A stretch of DNA of 32,885 bases. Origin: VRUE01 sp033856195. Its GTDB lineage: Bacteria; Actinomycetota; Thermoleophilia; Solirubrobacterales; 70-9. Both the position numbers and the translations under genes were made by a program. The notes under the pieces are model-generated. The model worked only from the letters and a program-made list of their open reading frames with translations, was not told the DNA's origin and searched no databases. The stretch covers positions 1-32,885 of the forward strand of contig JAWVFL010000064.1 in assembly GCA_033856195.1 (NCBI GenBank), read 5' to 3'. This document shows positions 8,102-16,079 of this stretch, piece by piece; within the stretch, counting starts at the first letter, position 1, and every line of letters begins with the position of its first letter.

Positions 8102-8128
8102 AGCGCTCTCCCACTGAGCTACGCGCCC
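8057..8128 (-). tRNA. tRNA-Val (anticodon CAC)
   Basis: A 72-nt cloverleaf can be drawn on the minus strand. The acceptor stem is GGGCGCG with CGCGCCC, discriminator A. The D-arm is GCTC/GAGC. The anticodon stem is CTCGC/GCGAG with loop CTCACAC (anticodon CAC, valine). The T-arm is GCTGG/CCAGC with loop TTCGAAC. CCA is not encoded. It serves as the integration target of the adjacent element and is preserved intact. Confidence 0.95.
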
Positions 8129-8166
8129 GGGAGGGGCTTGAATCATAGGCGCGATGCGGGGAAGCG

Positions 8167-9387
8167 TCAGGCGGGGGCCGGGGCCTGGACAGCGTCGTCC
8201 GGCGGCGGCTCGTCGCCCGCTTCGGCCATCGCTCGTTTCTGCAGGGCGATGCCGACGAAGGGGTAGATCAGGGTCGAGAGCATCGCGGCGCCGACCAGGC
8301 CGGCGGCGGTGGAGGTGCGCATCTTGCCCGCGTCGACGGCGATCGTCGTGATCGCCACCACGAGGGGGAGCTCGGTGGCGCTGAAGAAGGCGAGTGCACG
8401 GCGCTCGGTAGCGCTGAGGACCTTGCGATAGAGAAGCAGGGCGGGGGTGCCGCGAACGACGAGGAAGAGGGCGAGGAAGAGGGCCATCTTGGCGATCGCC
8501 TCCGCCGAGCCGAGGGCGTCGAGGTTGAACTCGAGGCCGCTGGTGATGAAGAAGAAGGGGACGAAGAAGCCGAAGCCGACGGCCGTCAGCTTCGACTCGA
8601 AGACCTGGAGCTCATGGCCACGCAGGGCGGCACGGGTGATCATGCCGGCGACGAAGCCGCCGAGCAGGACGTCGAGGCCGAGCTGGCTCGCGAGCAGCAC
8701 CAGGCCGAAGACGAGGACGACGGTGATCCTCACGGCAAGCTGGCTGCTTGCCTCGAAGGTCTTTTCAAAGGCCGGCCAGCCGCGCCAGGCGAGCCGCACC
8801 GAGGCGAGCGCGACAGCGAGGGCGAGGAAGACGAAGGCGACCAGGATGGCCGCCTCGTGCAGCGGGCTGGCGGTGGTGAGCACGAGCGTCACGAGCAGGA
8901 TCGGGCCGAACTCGCCGGCGCCACCGGCAGCCAGCAGGTAGGTGCCGAAGCGCGTTTTTAGCCCGCCGCTGTCCTTCAGAATCGGGATCAGCGTTCCGAT
9001 CGCCGTCGTCGCCAGGGCGGAGCCTGTGTAGAGGAAGGAGACGACGATCCCGGCGGCGGCGAGGATGCCGCCGATGCCGTAGGCCAGGGCCACCGAGAGG
9101 GCCCAGCCGAGTGCCCCGAGCTTCAGTGGCGCCCCCTTGATCCGTTCGAAGTCGATCTCGTAGCCGGCGAAGTAGAAGAGCATGCCGAGCCCGAGATTGG
9201 AGAAGAACTTGATGAATTCGGAGGACTGGGCGAGGTCGAGCACCTGTGGCCCGATCACGATCCCGAGGATCAGCTCCAGCACGACGACCGGGGGCGCCAT
9301 TCCCTTCGGCACAATCGCGACGATGGTCGCCGCGATCGCCGCGACGAGGACTATGGCGAAGAACGACCCTGTGTCGACGTCGATCAC
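8167..9387 (-). CDS. Cation:proton antiporter, CPA2 (KefB-like) membrane domain
   Basis: 406 residues, GTG start at 9387. Roughly twelve hydrophobic helices run through the protein. Family signatures are the N-terminal 'PPVVVLELILGIVIGPQVL' (the re-entrant helix of Na+/H+ exchangers), 'GLGMLFYFAGYEIDF', and the 'GSALATTAIGTLIPILKDSG' segment followed by 'GAGEFGPILL', where GEFG stands in place of the ion-binding QD of KefB. Length fits a membrane domain alone; the RCK/TrkA-N nucleotide-binding domain of full KefB proteins is absent. It probably exchanges Na+ or K+ for protons across the cytoplasmic membrane; ion specificity cannot be read from sequence. It is transcribed away from the secreted-protein gene at 9499, with a 111-bp gap that must hold both promoters. 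Confidence 0.85.
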   Translation of the reverse strand: MIDVDTGSFFAIVLVAAIAATIVAIVPKGMAPPVVVLELILGIVIGPQVLDLAQSSEFIKFFSNLGLGMLFYFAGYEIDFERIKGAPLKLGALGWALSVALAYGIGGILAAAGIVVSFLYTGSALATTAIGTLIPILKDSGGLKTRFGTYLLAAGGAGEFGPILLVTLVLTTASPLHEAAILVAFVFLALAVALASVRLAWRGWPAFEKTFEASSQLAVRITVVLVFGLVLLASQLGLDVLLGGFVAGMITRAALRGHELQVFESKLTAVGFGFFVPFFFITSGLEFNLDALGSAEAIAKMALFLALFLVVRGTPALLLYRKVLSATERRALAFFSATELPLVVAITTIAVDAGKMRTSTAAGLVGAAMLSTLIYPFVGIALQKRAMAEAGDEPPPDDAVQAPAPA

Positions 9388-9498
9388 GTGACGCCGATCC
9401 TACGTTCGTCCACAGGCGGACCGGGCGGAGATGCATTGGGTACTGAGACCAGGTAAGCGCCTGTTCTGGCGTAAATGCGCGAAAGAGGAGTCCCCCCG

Positions 9499-10551
9499 AT
9501 GCCTTCCCCGCTGTCCCGCCGTGCCCCTGCTCCCTTCATCGCCTTCTTGGCGATGCTTCTGCTGGCCCTCCCGGCGAGCACAAGCGCGGCTGCCAGCCAA
9601 TACCCATCAACCGGAGCCGCGCGTGGATTCAGCGGCGGTTCTGCTGGCTGGACCTCCTCGTCAAGTACAGAGGGCAACTGCCTGGCGCCGCTCCTCTGCG
9701 CCAGCGTCGAAAACAGCTACCAGGACACCGGGGGTGCGGACGGCGGCGGCTTCATCCGCTCCGCTTACACCGGCGCGGTCGGTGCGACCGCAGTTGGCGG
9801 CACCACGACGGGGACCTGGGAAAGCCCACCGTTCACCTACGCAGGCACCGGCGGAGGAAAAGCGACGGCGGTCAGCTTCGCCCTCGACCGCAGGGCCAGT
9901 GTCGACAAACTGCTCGCGGTTGAGGGCAACTCGGCCGAGTACACGGTGCGCCTGATCGATGCCAGCGACGGGGGAGAGGCATCGACGCTGATCCCTGCGA
10001 CGACGCTCGCCGGCGCTCACTCCTGGACCAACGTGTCGCGCGGCTCGATCGATCCCGAAAGCCTCACCTTGGGTCATGACTACCGGATCCAGATCACGAG
10101 CAGCTATACGACTGGCACCTCCGTCCTTGTCACCGGCAGTGCCGATTACGACAACGTCGTGCTCGCGGCGTCCGACGGCACGAGCGGCAAAGGCAAAGGC
10201 AAAGGCGGTGGGGCGCTGAGCGAGCAGCGCCTCGAGGACTTGCTGCGCCAGTCGACCCCTGGCACGGCGATGCTCAGCGGCAAGCGCCTCTTCGTTCGCG
10301 TCAACTGCCCGCGCAAGATCGGCCACGCCTGCCGGACGACCGCGCAAGGACTGCTGCGCAAGCGCCGTCCGGCGACCGGCAAGCGCACGGTCCATCTGCG
10401 CAGCGGCAAGTCGCGGCTGGTCGTGCTGCAGGTCAAGCCAAAGGCCCGCAAGCAGGTGGCGAAGCGCAAGCGCCTGCTGGTCCGCCAGAAAGTTCGCGCC
10501 GGCAAAGTGACGGCGACGGTGGTCAAGAGCCGCCGCCTGATCCGCCGCTGA
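9499..10551 (+). CDS. Secreted protein with basic C-terminal domain, function unknown
   Basis: 350 residues. ATG 9499 is preferred over 9475 because AGAGGAG (9484-9490) sits at good spacing. Residues 1-~33 are a signal peptide (RRAP, hydrophobic core, then STSAAAS). Residues ~35-220 are Gly/Ser/Thr-rich and β-like, with an 'SFALDRRASVDKLLAVEG' stretch and 'DYDNVVLA' end, resembling secreted jelly-roll domains. A GKGKGKGGG linker (~229-237) leads to a basic region of ~115 residues rich in Lys and Arg ('KPKARKQVAKRKRLL'). Two cysteines (in VNCPRK and HACRTT) could form a disulfide there. The C-terminus may bind nucleic acid, cell-wall polymers or membranes. No enzyme motif was seen. A strong hairpin 6 bp after the stop probably ends transcription. 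Confidence 0.75.
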   Translation: MPSPLSRRAPAPFIAFLAMLLLALPASTSAAASQYPSTGAARGFSGGSAGWTSSSSTEGNCLAPLLCASVENSYQDTGGADGGGFIRSAYTGAVGATAVGGTTTGTWESPPFTYAGTGGGKATAVSFALDRRASVDKLLAVEGNSAEYTVRLIDASDGGEASTLIPATTLAGAHSWTNVSRGSIDPESLTLGHDYRIQITSSYTTGTSVLVTGSADYDNVVLAASDGTSGKGKGKGGGALSEQRLEDLLRQSTPGTAMLSGKRLFVRVNCPRKIGHACRTTAQGLLRKRRPATGKRTVHLRSGKSRLVVLQVKPKARKQVAKRKRLLVRQKVRAGKVTATVVKSRRLIRR

Positions 10552-10557
10552 TTTGCC

Positions 10558-10600
10558 GAGTTCGCACTTATCCGTGGATATCGCGGTTAAGTGCGAACTC
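10558..10600 (+). terminator. 13-bp perfect hairpin after secreted-protein gene
   Basis: GAGTTCGCACTTA (10558-10570) pairs perfectly with 10588-10600 around a 17-nt loop, starting 6 bp after the stop codon. There is no T-run, so it would be an atypical terminator or a repeat palindrome. The loop contains GGATAT, which recurs in the loop of the hairpin at 10916-10960. Confidence 0.5.
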
Positions 10601-10619
10601 ACTGGAGGCCGTGGCCGGA

Positions 10620-10625
10620 TACGAT
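10620..10625 (+). promoter_or_regulatory. Candidate -10 box of SRP RNA gene
   Basis: TACGAT lies 7 nt upstream of the first base of the SRP RNA terminal helix (10632), where a -10 element should be. No convincing -35 was found. Confidence 0.4.
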
Positions 10626-10631
10626 GGTCGT

Positions 10632-10905
10632 GGACCGTGCTAGGCGGGGAATCAGCGGTGCCCTGTAACCCGCAATCCGCTCTAGCGGGGCCGAATCCCG
10701 TTCCGAGGGGCTGGCCGTCGGGGTCAGTGCGCCGCGGGCGGCGTTGACGGCCGGGTCCTGCGCGACGTAGGCACGCGAACCAGGTCAGGTCCGGAAGGAA
10801 GCAGCCTTAAGCGGAAGCCGCGGGTGCCGCAGGCGAGCCCGGCTCGAGCCAACCGCGACGGACACGCCCGGTGACTTCGTCTCGGAGGACGGGGCGCACG
10901 GTCCA
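10632..10905 (+). ncRNA. ffs: Signal recognition particle RNA (4.5S/SRP RNA, long form)
   Basis: The conserved domain IV is present at 10783-10806, with the CAGGTCCGGAAGGAAGCAG core that binds Ffh. The 5' region has the GTGCTAGGCGGGGA and CCTGTAACCCGCAATCC segments of the Alu-like domain typical of long actinobacterial SRP RNAs. The ends pair: GGACCGTGC (10632-10640) with GCACGGTCC (10896-10904), followed by A and a T-run at 10906-10911 that serves as terminator. The RNA of about 274 nt targets signal-peptide-bearing ribosomes to the membrane with Ffh and FtsY. Exact ends may differ by a few nucleotides. Confidence 0.95.
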
Positions 10906-10915
10906 TTTTTTGCCT

Positions 10916-10960
10916 TCCGCTGTTCCTTTGCCCGGATATGCGAGGCAAAGGAACAGCGGA
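10916..10960. terminator. 17-bp perfect hairpin between SRP RNA and ABC permease gene
   Basis: TCCGCTGTTCCTTTGCC (10916-10932) pairs perfectly with 10944-10960 around an 11-nt loop. It lies between the 3' end of the SRP RNA and the 3' end of the convergent ABC transporter operon, so it could stop transcription from both sides. It lacks clear T-runs and may instead be a palindromic repeat. Confidence 0.55.
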
Positions 10961-10982
10961 GCGGGGTTGGGAGCTGGGGAGC

Positions 10983-11774
10983 TCAGTCGATCAGGCGCTT
11001 CTGCATGCGGTTGATCGCTACGCGCCAGGTGAGGAGGGCGAAGGCGACGAGGAATGCGAAGCGGGCTATGTCGACCGCCTCGAAGCCGAAGGTGGCGCCG
11101 CGGACCAGTTCGACCAGCTGGTGCAGCGGGTTGAATTGGGCGACGACCTGGACGCCCTGCGGCAGGCCGTCGATCGGGAAGAAGGTGCCGGCGACAAGAA
11201 AGAGCGGCGTGATGAAGAGCGCCGTCACGTAGTTGAACTGGTCGATCTTGGCCACCGTTGCCGCCATCGCGATGCCGAAGCCGGCAAAGCCGAGCGCGGT
11301 GACGAAGCAGAAGAGCGGCACCAGCAGCATTCCCCAGGCCGGGTCGAGACCGAAGGCGATCGTGACCAGCAGCGGCACGCAGCCGTAGGTGCCGGAGCGG
11401 ATGCCGATCCAGAGCATCTCGGCACTGACCAGCTCCTCGACGTCGACCGGGGCAGCGAGGATCGCGTCGTAGGTGTTCTGGAAGCGGTGCTTGACGAAGG
11501 TGCCGAACATCGCCGGCAGGGCGCTGGAGAAGATCACCGCGGTGGCGACCATGCCGGTGCCGACGAACTCGATGTAGGGGACGCCTTCGACTTCATCGAC
11601 CAGCGTCGCGCTCAGGCCCAGGCCGAAGGCGAGCAGGTAGACGATCGGTTCGAGGATGCTGGAGAAGGTCGTTCCCTTCCAGTAGGTGCGGAAGTTGGCG
11701 ACCTCGCGGCTCATGATCCCGGCGATCGCCGCCGGTTCGAGTCGTCGCAGCTTCGCTGTGGTCCCGTCGCTCAC
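10983..11774 (-). CDS. ABC-2 type transporter permease
   Basis: 263 residues, start at 11774. About six membrane helices follow an N-terminal cytosolic stretch. The pattern ('FRTYWKGTTFSSILEPIVYLLAFGLGL', 'PLFLVAGTFFPIDGLP', 'FNPLHQLVELVRGATFG') is characteristic of ABC-2 permeases of the NodJ/DrrB group. Its start overlaps the 3' end of the ATPase gene by 4 nt (11771-11774), which indicates an operon and translational coupling. Together they form an exporter for an unknown substrate (polysaccharide, lipid or drug). Confidence 0.9.
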   Translation of the reverse strand: MSDGTTAKLRRLEPAAIAGIMSREVANFRTYWKGTTFSSILEPIVYLLAFGLGLSATLVDEVEGVPYIEFVGTGMVATAVIFSSALPAMFGTFVKHRFQNTYDAILAAPVDVEELVSAEMLWIGIRSGTYGCVPLLVTIAFGLDPAWGMLLVPLFCFVTALGFAGFGIAMAATVAKIDQFNYVTALFITPLFLVAGTFFPIDGLPQGVQVVAQFNPLHQLVELVRGATFGFEAVDIARFAFLVAFALLTWRVAINRMQKRLID

Positions 11775-12661
11775 TCCGCCTCCTCTCCTGTCAGAAGGAC
11801 GAAGACATCCTCGAGCGAGGCGGCGCGGATCACGGCGTCGTCGGGGATGGCGCCGTTGGCCGCCCCCTCGGAGCCGACGATCGCGATCGCGGGCCCGGCC
11901 GGACGGACCGAGAGGCCGTGCGCTTCGGCGGTCGCTCGCACCTCGACCAACCGTTCGGGCGGCCCATAGACCTCAGCTGTCTGGACGCCGGCATGCTCGG
12001 TGATCAGCTCAACCGGCCGTCCGCGGCTGATGATCTTGCCCTTGGTCATCACCGCCACCTCGTCGGCGAGGCGCTCGGCCTCCTCTATGTAGTGGGTCGA
12101 CATCAGGATTGTCGTGCCGCGTGAGCGCAGCTCGCCGATCAGCGTCCAGAGCTCGGTGCGGATCTGCGGATCGAGGCCGACCGTGGGCTCGTCGAGCAGG
12201 ATCAGCTTAGGTTCGTGGACGAGGCCGCGGGCGAGCAGCAGGCGGCGGCGCATGCCGCCGGAGAGCTCGTCGACGGCGTCGCGGCGGCGCTCGCGCAGCC
12301 GCGCGAGATCGAGTGCTTTGTTGACGGCGGCGGCGACGTCGGGCACGCGGTAGAGGCGGGCGAAGACCGCCAGGTTGTCCTCGACGGTGACGTCGACGTC
12401 GAGGTTGTCGAGCTGCGGCACGACGCCCATCTCGGCGCGGGCGGCCTTGGCGTCTTTGGGCAGCTCGTGGTCGAGCACGCGCAGCTCGCCCTCGTCGGCG
12501 ATCGCCTGTCCGGTGAGCAGCCGCATCGTCGTCGACTTGCCGGCGCCGTTGGGACCAAGCAGGCCGAGGCAGATGCCCTCGGGCACCTCGAGGTCGAGCC
12601 CATCCACAGCCGTGATCGGACCGAAGCGCTTGACCACGCCGCGGAGATGTATCGCCGCCAT
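11771..12661 (-). CDS. ABC transporter ATP-binding protein (NodI/DrrA-like)
   Basis: 296 residues from ATG 12661 (MAAIHLRGVV); the frame is open to a start at 12700 but the added residues do not look like ABC sequence. Walker A GPNGAGKS is at 36-43, the Q-loop 'VVPQLDNLD' near 81-89, signature LSGGMRRR near 133-140, Walker B LILLDEP at 153-159, and the H-loop 'STHYIEEAERLADE' follows. A ~70-residue C-terminal extension is typical of DrrA/NodI-type exporters. It energises the permease encoded downstream at 10983. It is divergent from the acetolactate decarboxylase gene, with about 70 bp between the starts. Confidence 0.92.
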   Translation of the reverse strand: MAAIHLRGVVKRFGPITAVDGLDLEVPEGICLGLLGPNGAGKSTTMRLLTGQAIADEGELRVLDHELPKDAKAARAEMGVVPQLDNLDVDVTVEDNLAVFARLYRVPDVAAAVNKALDLARLRERRRDAVDELSGGMRRRLLLARGLVHEPKLILLDEPTVGLDPQIRTELWTLIGELRSRGTTILMSTHYIEEAERLADEVAVMTKGKIISRGRPVELITEHAGVQTAEVYGPPERLVEVRATAEAHGLSVRPAGPAIAIVGSEGAANGAIPDDAVIRAASLEDVFVLLTGEEAE

Positions 12662-12731
12662 GACCCGATTCTCAACGATTGGCGCCACGGGACGCGGCAC
12701 GCCCGATGGAGATGCCTGGGAGACTGGCGCT

Positions 12732-13517
12732 GTGCTGGACGAGAGGTGGATCAGGTCGCTGCATGTGGAGACGCTGCGCGAGGTGGAACTGCATGCGGAG
12801 CGAGAGGCGCACGTGTTGTTCCAGGCATCGACAATCGGGGCGCTGCTCGAGGGAGCCTACGACGGCGACCTCTCCTTTGCCGAGCTAAGCGAGCACGGGG
12901 ATCTCGGGCTCGGCACATTGAACGGGCTGGACGGCGAGATGATCGCCCTCGGCGGCCGCTTCTACCGCGCCGACGTGGACGGCGCGGTCGGGGAGGTGGC
13001 TGGCGATGCGCTGACGCCCTTCGCGGTGGTGACCCGCTTCGAGCCGACGGTCGAAGCCGAGGTGGCGGGACCGCTCTACCACGGTGCGCTGCTGACGAAG
13101 CTCGACGAGCTGATTCCCGAGACCGCCTCCTCCTGCGCGATCCGCATCGACGGCCAGTTCGAGCTCGTCCGCGCCCGCTCGGTACCGCGGCAGAGCCCGC
13201 CTTACCGGCCCCTTACCGAGGTTGTCGCCGAGCAGCACGTCTTCGAGCTCGCCGACGTCGGCGGGACCATGCTCGGCTTTCGCTTTCCGGCCTACGTAGA
13301 GGGAATCGAGGTGAGCGGCTACCACCTGCACTTCATCAGCGACGACCGCAGTCGCGGCGGCCATGTGCTCGGCTCACGGTCGGCGGGCACGCTGCAGGTC
13401 CAACTCGATCCCTCCAGTGACCTTCATGTCGAGCTACCGCCTGGGGTGGAGCTGTCCGACCCCGACCTGGCTGCGAGTACTCATGACGCCGTCGAGTTGG
13501 TCGAGCGCGCGAGCTGA
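12732..13517 (+). CDS. alsD: Alpha-acetolactate decarboxylase
   Basis: 261 residues from GTG 12732, preceded by TGGGAGA about 8 nt upstream. The enzyme converts (S)-2-acetolactate to (R)-acetoin in the cytosol, diverting carbon from branched-chain amino acid synthesis. Family signatures are clear: 'TIGALLEGAYDGDLSFAELS' near residues 34-53, 'GDLGLGTLNGLDGEM', and the zinc ligands H198 and H200 in GYHLHF and H211 in GGHVLG, at almost the same positions as in Bacillus enzymes. Length is normal. No acetolactate synthase lies nearby, so it is not part of a local butanediol operon. Confidence 0.92.
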   Translation: MLDERWIRSLHVETLREVELHAEREAHVLFQASTIGALLEGAYDGDLSFAELSEHGDLGLGTLNGLDGEMIALGGRFYRADVDGAVGEVAGDALTPFAVVTRFEPTVEAEVAGPLYHGALLTKLDELIPETASSCAIRIDGQFELVRARSVPRQSPPYRPLTEVVAEQHVFELADVGGTMLGFRFPAYVEGIEVSGYHLHFISDDRSRGGHVLGSRSAGTLQVQLDPSSDLHVELPPGVELSDPDLAASTHDAVELVERAS

Positions 13518-13526
13518 ACTTGGCGC

Positions 13527-14504
13527 TCAGGCCGCGTCCGCGAGACGCTCGGCGAGCCAGAGGTCACAGAGCCAGTCCGCCTGCGCAGTGCCCTTGCGGG
13601 TGATGATGACCCCCTCGGGGCCGCCCTCGACGGTCAGTTTCTTCCAGCGGGTGGAGTTGGGCACGTCCTCGAGTACCGCGGAAATTGTGACGGGGGTGTC
13701 GTCTCCGGGCCGCACCCGCCCGTCCCTCGATTTCGCTTTGAAGTCCGGCGTCGCCACTCGCACGGTCACCTCGCTGCGTGTGCTGACCTCGCCGCTGTCG
13801 AGCCGCACCGAGACCGCGCGTCCGTGCCGCTCGCCGTTCAGCACCAGCGCCCCGTGGATCTTCGGGCCCACGCGGCCCGTCGTCGCTTCGCGAACCTCGA
13901 TGTTGACCTTGGGCCGCTCGGTCACCTCGAAGCCGAGCGGCGCCATCGCCAGGCCGACCTTCTCGTAGCCGCTGTCCATCTCGCCGCCGGGCGCCAGCGC
14001 GCGGATGCTGCCGTAGAGGGCCGCGATGGCGATAAGCGGGCCGCCGATCACGAGCGGCACGAAGCTTTCGAAGAGGTAGATCGAGGGCACGGTGAGGAAG
14101 ATCAGCAGTGTCACGATCATGCCGAGCCACAGGCTGCGACGGCCGGCGTCCCACATCGAGCCGCGGGCCTTGATCGCCTCGTCGTCGATCGGCTTGACCG
14201 CGAGCGCCGCCCAGAGCTGCTGCTCCTCCATCGTGGTCGGGTTCTCGATCGTGCCGCCGCCTTCGGCGACGGCACGCGCGACCGCTTTCGCGTCCCCGCC
14301 GGCAGCCCGCTCCATGTCGGAGCGCTGCAGGGCGAAGAGGATGACCATGAAGACCGCGAGCACGCCGAAGATCAGCGCGTAGGTCGTCTTCGGGTTGCCC
14401 TGGCCTTCCCCGGTGCTGAGCGCGATCGCGGCCACCACCGCCGCGACGACGAAGACGCCGATCAGCCCAAAGAGGCTCGACCGCTTGAATCCTCCGCTGA
14501 ACAC
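13527..14504 (-). CDS. Uncharacterised membrane protein with cytosolic C-terminal domain
   Basis: 325 residues if GTG 14504 is used (VFSGGFKRSSLFG). A longer frame to 14612 would overlap the end of the upstream glycosyltransferase and adds low-complexity sequence, so it was not chosen. Four hydrophobic helices are visible: 'LFGLIGVFVVAAVVAAIAL', 'YALIFGVLAVFMVILFAL', 'LGMIVTLLIFLTVPSIYLF' and 'PLVIGGPLIAIAALYGSI'. A hydrophilic ~100-residue loop separates the pairs, and a β-rich C-terminal domain of ~120 residues follows. Family not recognised. It follows the glycosyltransferase gene on the same strand (20-bp gap), so the two may be co-transcribed. Confidence 0.7.
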   Translation of the reverse strand: MFSGGFKRSSLFGLIGVFVVAAVVAAIALSTGEGQGNPKTTYALIFGVLAVFMVILFALQRSDMERAAGGDAKAVARAVAEGGGTIENPTTMEEQQLWAALAVKPIDDEAIKARGSMWDAGRRSLWLGMIVTLLIFLTVPSIYLFESFVPLVIGGPLIAIAALYGSIRALAPGGEMDSGYEKVGLAMAPLGFEVTERPKVNIEVREATTGRVGPKIHGALVLNGERHGRAVSVRLDSGEVSTRSEVTVRVATPDFKAKSRDGRVRPGDDTPVTISAVLEDVPNSTRWKKLTVEGGPEGVIITRKGTAQADWLCDLWLAERLADAA

Positions 14505-14523
14505 CGGCGCCAGCCTATTCCGC

Positions 14524-16071
14524 TCAACAGCGCTTGAAGAGGACCCAGGACTCGTTGGCGGCGACCCGTTCGAAGCCGCGCGGCACGGCCAAGGAGAACC
14601 GGGTTGGGTCATTCGGGTCGAGGATGAAGTTGTGGATGACGAAGGAGCTGGCCGGTTTCAGGAAGTAGCCGCGCCGGGGCACACCGTCCTCGCTGGCGCT
14701 GACGATCGCCGTCGGCTTGAGGTCGAGGTTGAAGGCGAGGCGGGGGATAGCCCGGTGGTTCGGAACGGCGATCGGGCCGCAAAGCGGCTCGGCGAAGGCC
14801 CCGGAGTCAGCGAGGCCACTGAGGTCGCGCTCGATCTCGCCTTGGTCGGCGAGGTCCTCGTGCACGGTCGAGTCCAGATCCCATTGGCTGGGGAGCCAAA
14901 GCACGAACATCAGCACCACCAGGCCGGCGAAGATCTGCCAGCGTGGCCGCCAGGGGGCGCCGCTCTCGAGCAGGCGCCAGCCGAGCAGGGCGACCGCGAC
15001 GAAGATCGCCAGGATCGCGGCGCCGAGCATCGTGTAACGGGCGATGATCGCGAGACCGGCCGAGCCGAGCAGGGCGAAGGCGCCGAGGGCGAGCAGGGAG
15101 GCGACCAGGCCGAGCGCGGCGCGCCGGCGCAGGAAGACAAAGGCGAGCACGACACCCCCGGCGGCGCCGATCATGCCGGGCCACTGCAGCACTTCGCCGA
15201 GGCGGCGGGGGCCGTATAGAACAAGGTCAACGGGCCCCGTCTGACGCGCCAGCGTGTCGACGGTTTCACGCGTCCCCGTGAACGAATAGGTCGGGCTGCC
15301 GGCTGTGATCCAGTCGAAGAGGGCCCATAGGACTGGCGCGGCGAGGGCGAGGGCGACGAGGGCGGTGCCGGATGGAGAGACGAGGGTGGCCCTCGCCCGT
15401 CCAAGTGCCGGCCTAATGAGGCCGGCACTTTGAGTATCCGCCCGTTCGAGGGCCACCCTCGTCTCTCCATCCGAACGGTGGGACGGTTGCTCGGAATTCA
15501 GGGCCAGGTAGATGAGGTAAGCGATTGAGAAGAGCCAGGCCTCGGGGCGGAGCAGGCCGGCGAGGGAAAGCAAAGCGAGGACCGGCCAGCCGGCTCGGGG
15601 GCGCTTGGTCTCTATAAGGAGGGCGCCAAGGACCAGGGCGATATAGGGGATGTCGACGTAGGCGCGGAGGCCGTTGGAGAGGAAGGGGGCGCGGGTTAGG
15701 ACGATCGCTGCGGCGACGGCGCCGATCGGGCGGTCGAACCAGAGCGAGCCGAGTCGGTAGACGAGGTAGCCGACGAGGCCGAGCGAGATGTAGGCGACGA
15801 TCATCGTCACCGTGATCGCGCCGTCGCCGAGTGGGGTGGTCACCATTCCCAGCAGGTCGGCAAGCGGGTGCGGGGTGGGGGGCAGGGCGGCGCCGTAGTC
15901 GGGGCTCACCCCGTGCGCCAGTTCGCGCCCCCAGACCAGCGCGTAGATCGTGTCGTAGTTGGGGAAGCCGAGCGGGAAGAGGATCAGCAGGGCGGCGCTG
16001 ACGCCGGCAACCCAGGCGACCGGTGAGAGCCACTTGCGGAGCACCGGGGCAAGGTATAGGCGCAGATACAC
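14524..16071 (-). CDS. Membrane glycosyltransferase, GT-C fold (GT39/GT87-like)
   Basis: 515 residues, GTG start at 16071; GTG 16044 is an alternative. About ten to twelve helices. The first loop contains 'FPNYDTIYALVWGRELAHG', with D40 in the place of the catalytic acidic loop of GT-C enzymes, and 'LPPTPHPLADLLG', typical of polyprenyl-phosphate-sugar-dependent transferases. 'LLRPEAWLFSIAYLIYLAL' is another common segment. It probably transfers a sugar from a lipid carrier to an exported acceptor. The loop after YLIYLALNSEQ (about 35 residues, rich in Arg, Ser and Thr) is encoded by a long nested palindrome (15369-15473) and looks inserted in frame. It is divergent from dnaX, with only 8 bp between the two start codons. 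Confidence 0.8.
   Translation of the reverse strand: MYLRLYLAPVLRKWLSPVAWVAGVSAALLILFPLGFPNYDTIYALVWGRELAHGVSPDYGAALPPTPHPLADLLGMVTTPLGDGAITVTMIVAYISLGLVGYLVYRLGSLWFDRPIGAVAAAIVLTRAPFLSNGLRAYVDIPYIALVLGALLIETKRPRAGWPVLALLSLAGLLRPEAWLFSIAYLIYLALNSEQPSHRSDGETRVALERADTQSAGLIRPALGRARATLVSPSGTALVALALAAPVLWALFDWITAGSPTYSFTGTRETVDTLARQTGPVDLVLYGPRRLGEVLQWPGMIGAAGGVVLAFVFLRRRAALGLVASLLALGAFALLGSAGLAIIARYTMLGAAILAIFVAVALLGWRLLESGAPWRPRWQIFAGLVVLMFVLWLPSQWDLDSTVHEDLADQGEIERDLSGLADSGAFAEPLCGPIAVPNHRAIPRLAFNLDLKPTAIVSASEDGVPRRGYFLKPASSFVIHNFILDPNDPTRFSLAVPRGFERVAANESWVLFKRC
15369..15473. repeat. 105-bp nested palindrome inside glycosyltransferase gene
   Basis: The outer arms of 27 bp (15369-15395 and 15447-15473) are perfect inverted copies. 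Between them a second 12-bp stem (15403-15414 with 15419-15430) closes on an AATG tetraloop. The element is read through in frame and encodes a hydrophilic loop between membrane helices, consistent with insertion of a mobile palindromic element that kept the frame. Confidence 0.8.
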
Positions 16072-16079
16072 TGGCTGCG

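Noticed and set aside
9661..10602. 313-residue minus-strand open frame
   Set aside because: Antisense to the secreted protein with signal peptide and ribosome-binding site; no domain recognised.
10938..11969. 343-residue plus-strand open frame rich in Asp, Glu and Arg
   Set aside because: It is antisense to the ABC-2 permease and ATPase genes, whose motifs are unambiguous; composition is typical of a shadow frame in GC-rich DNA.
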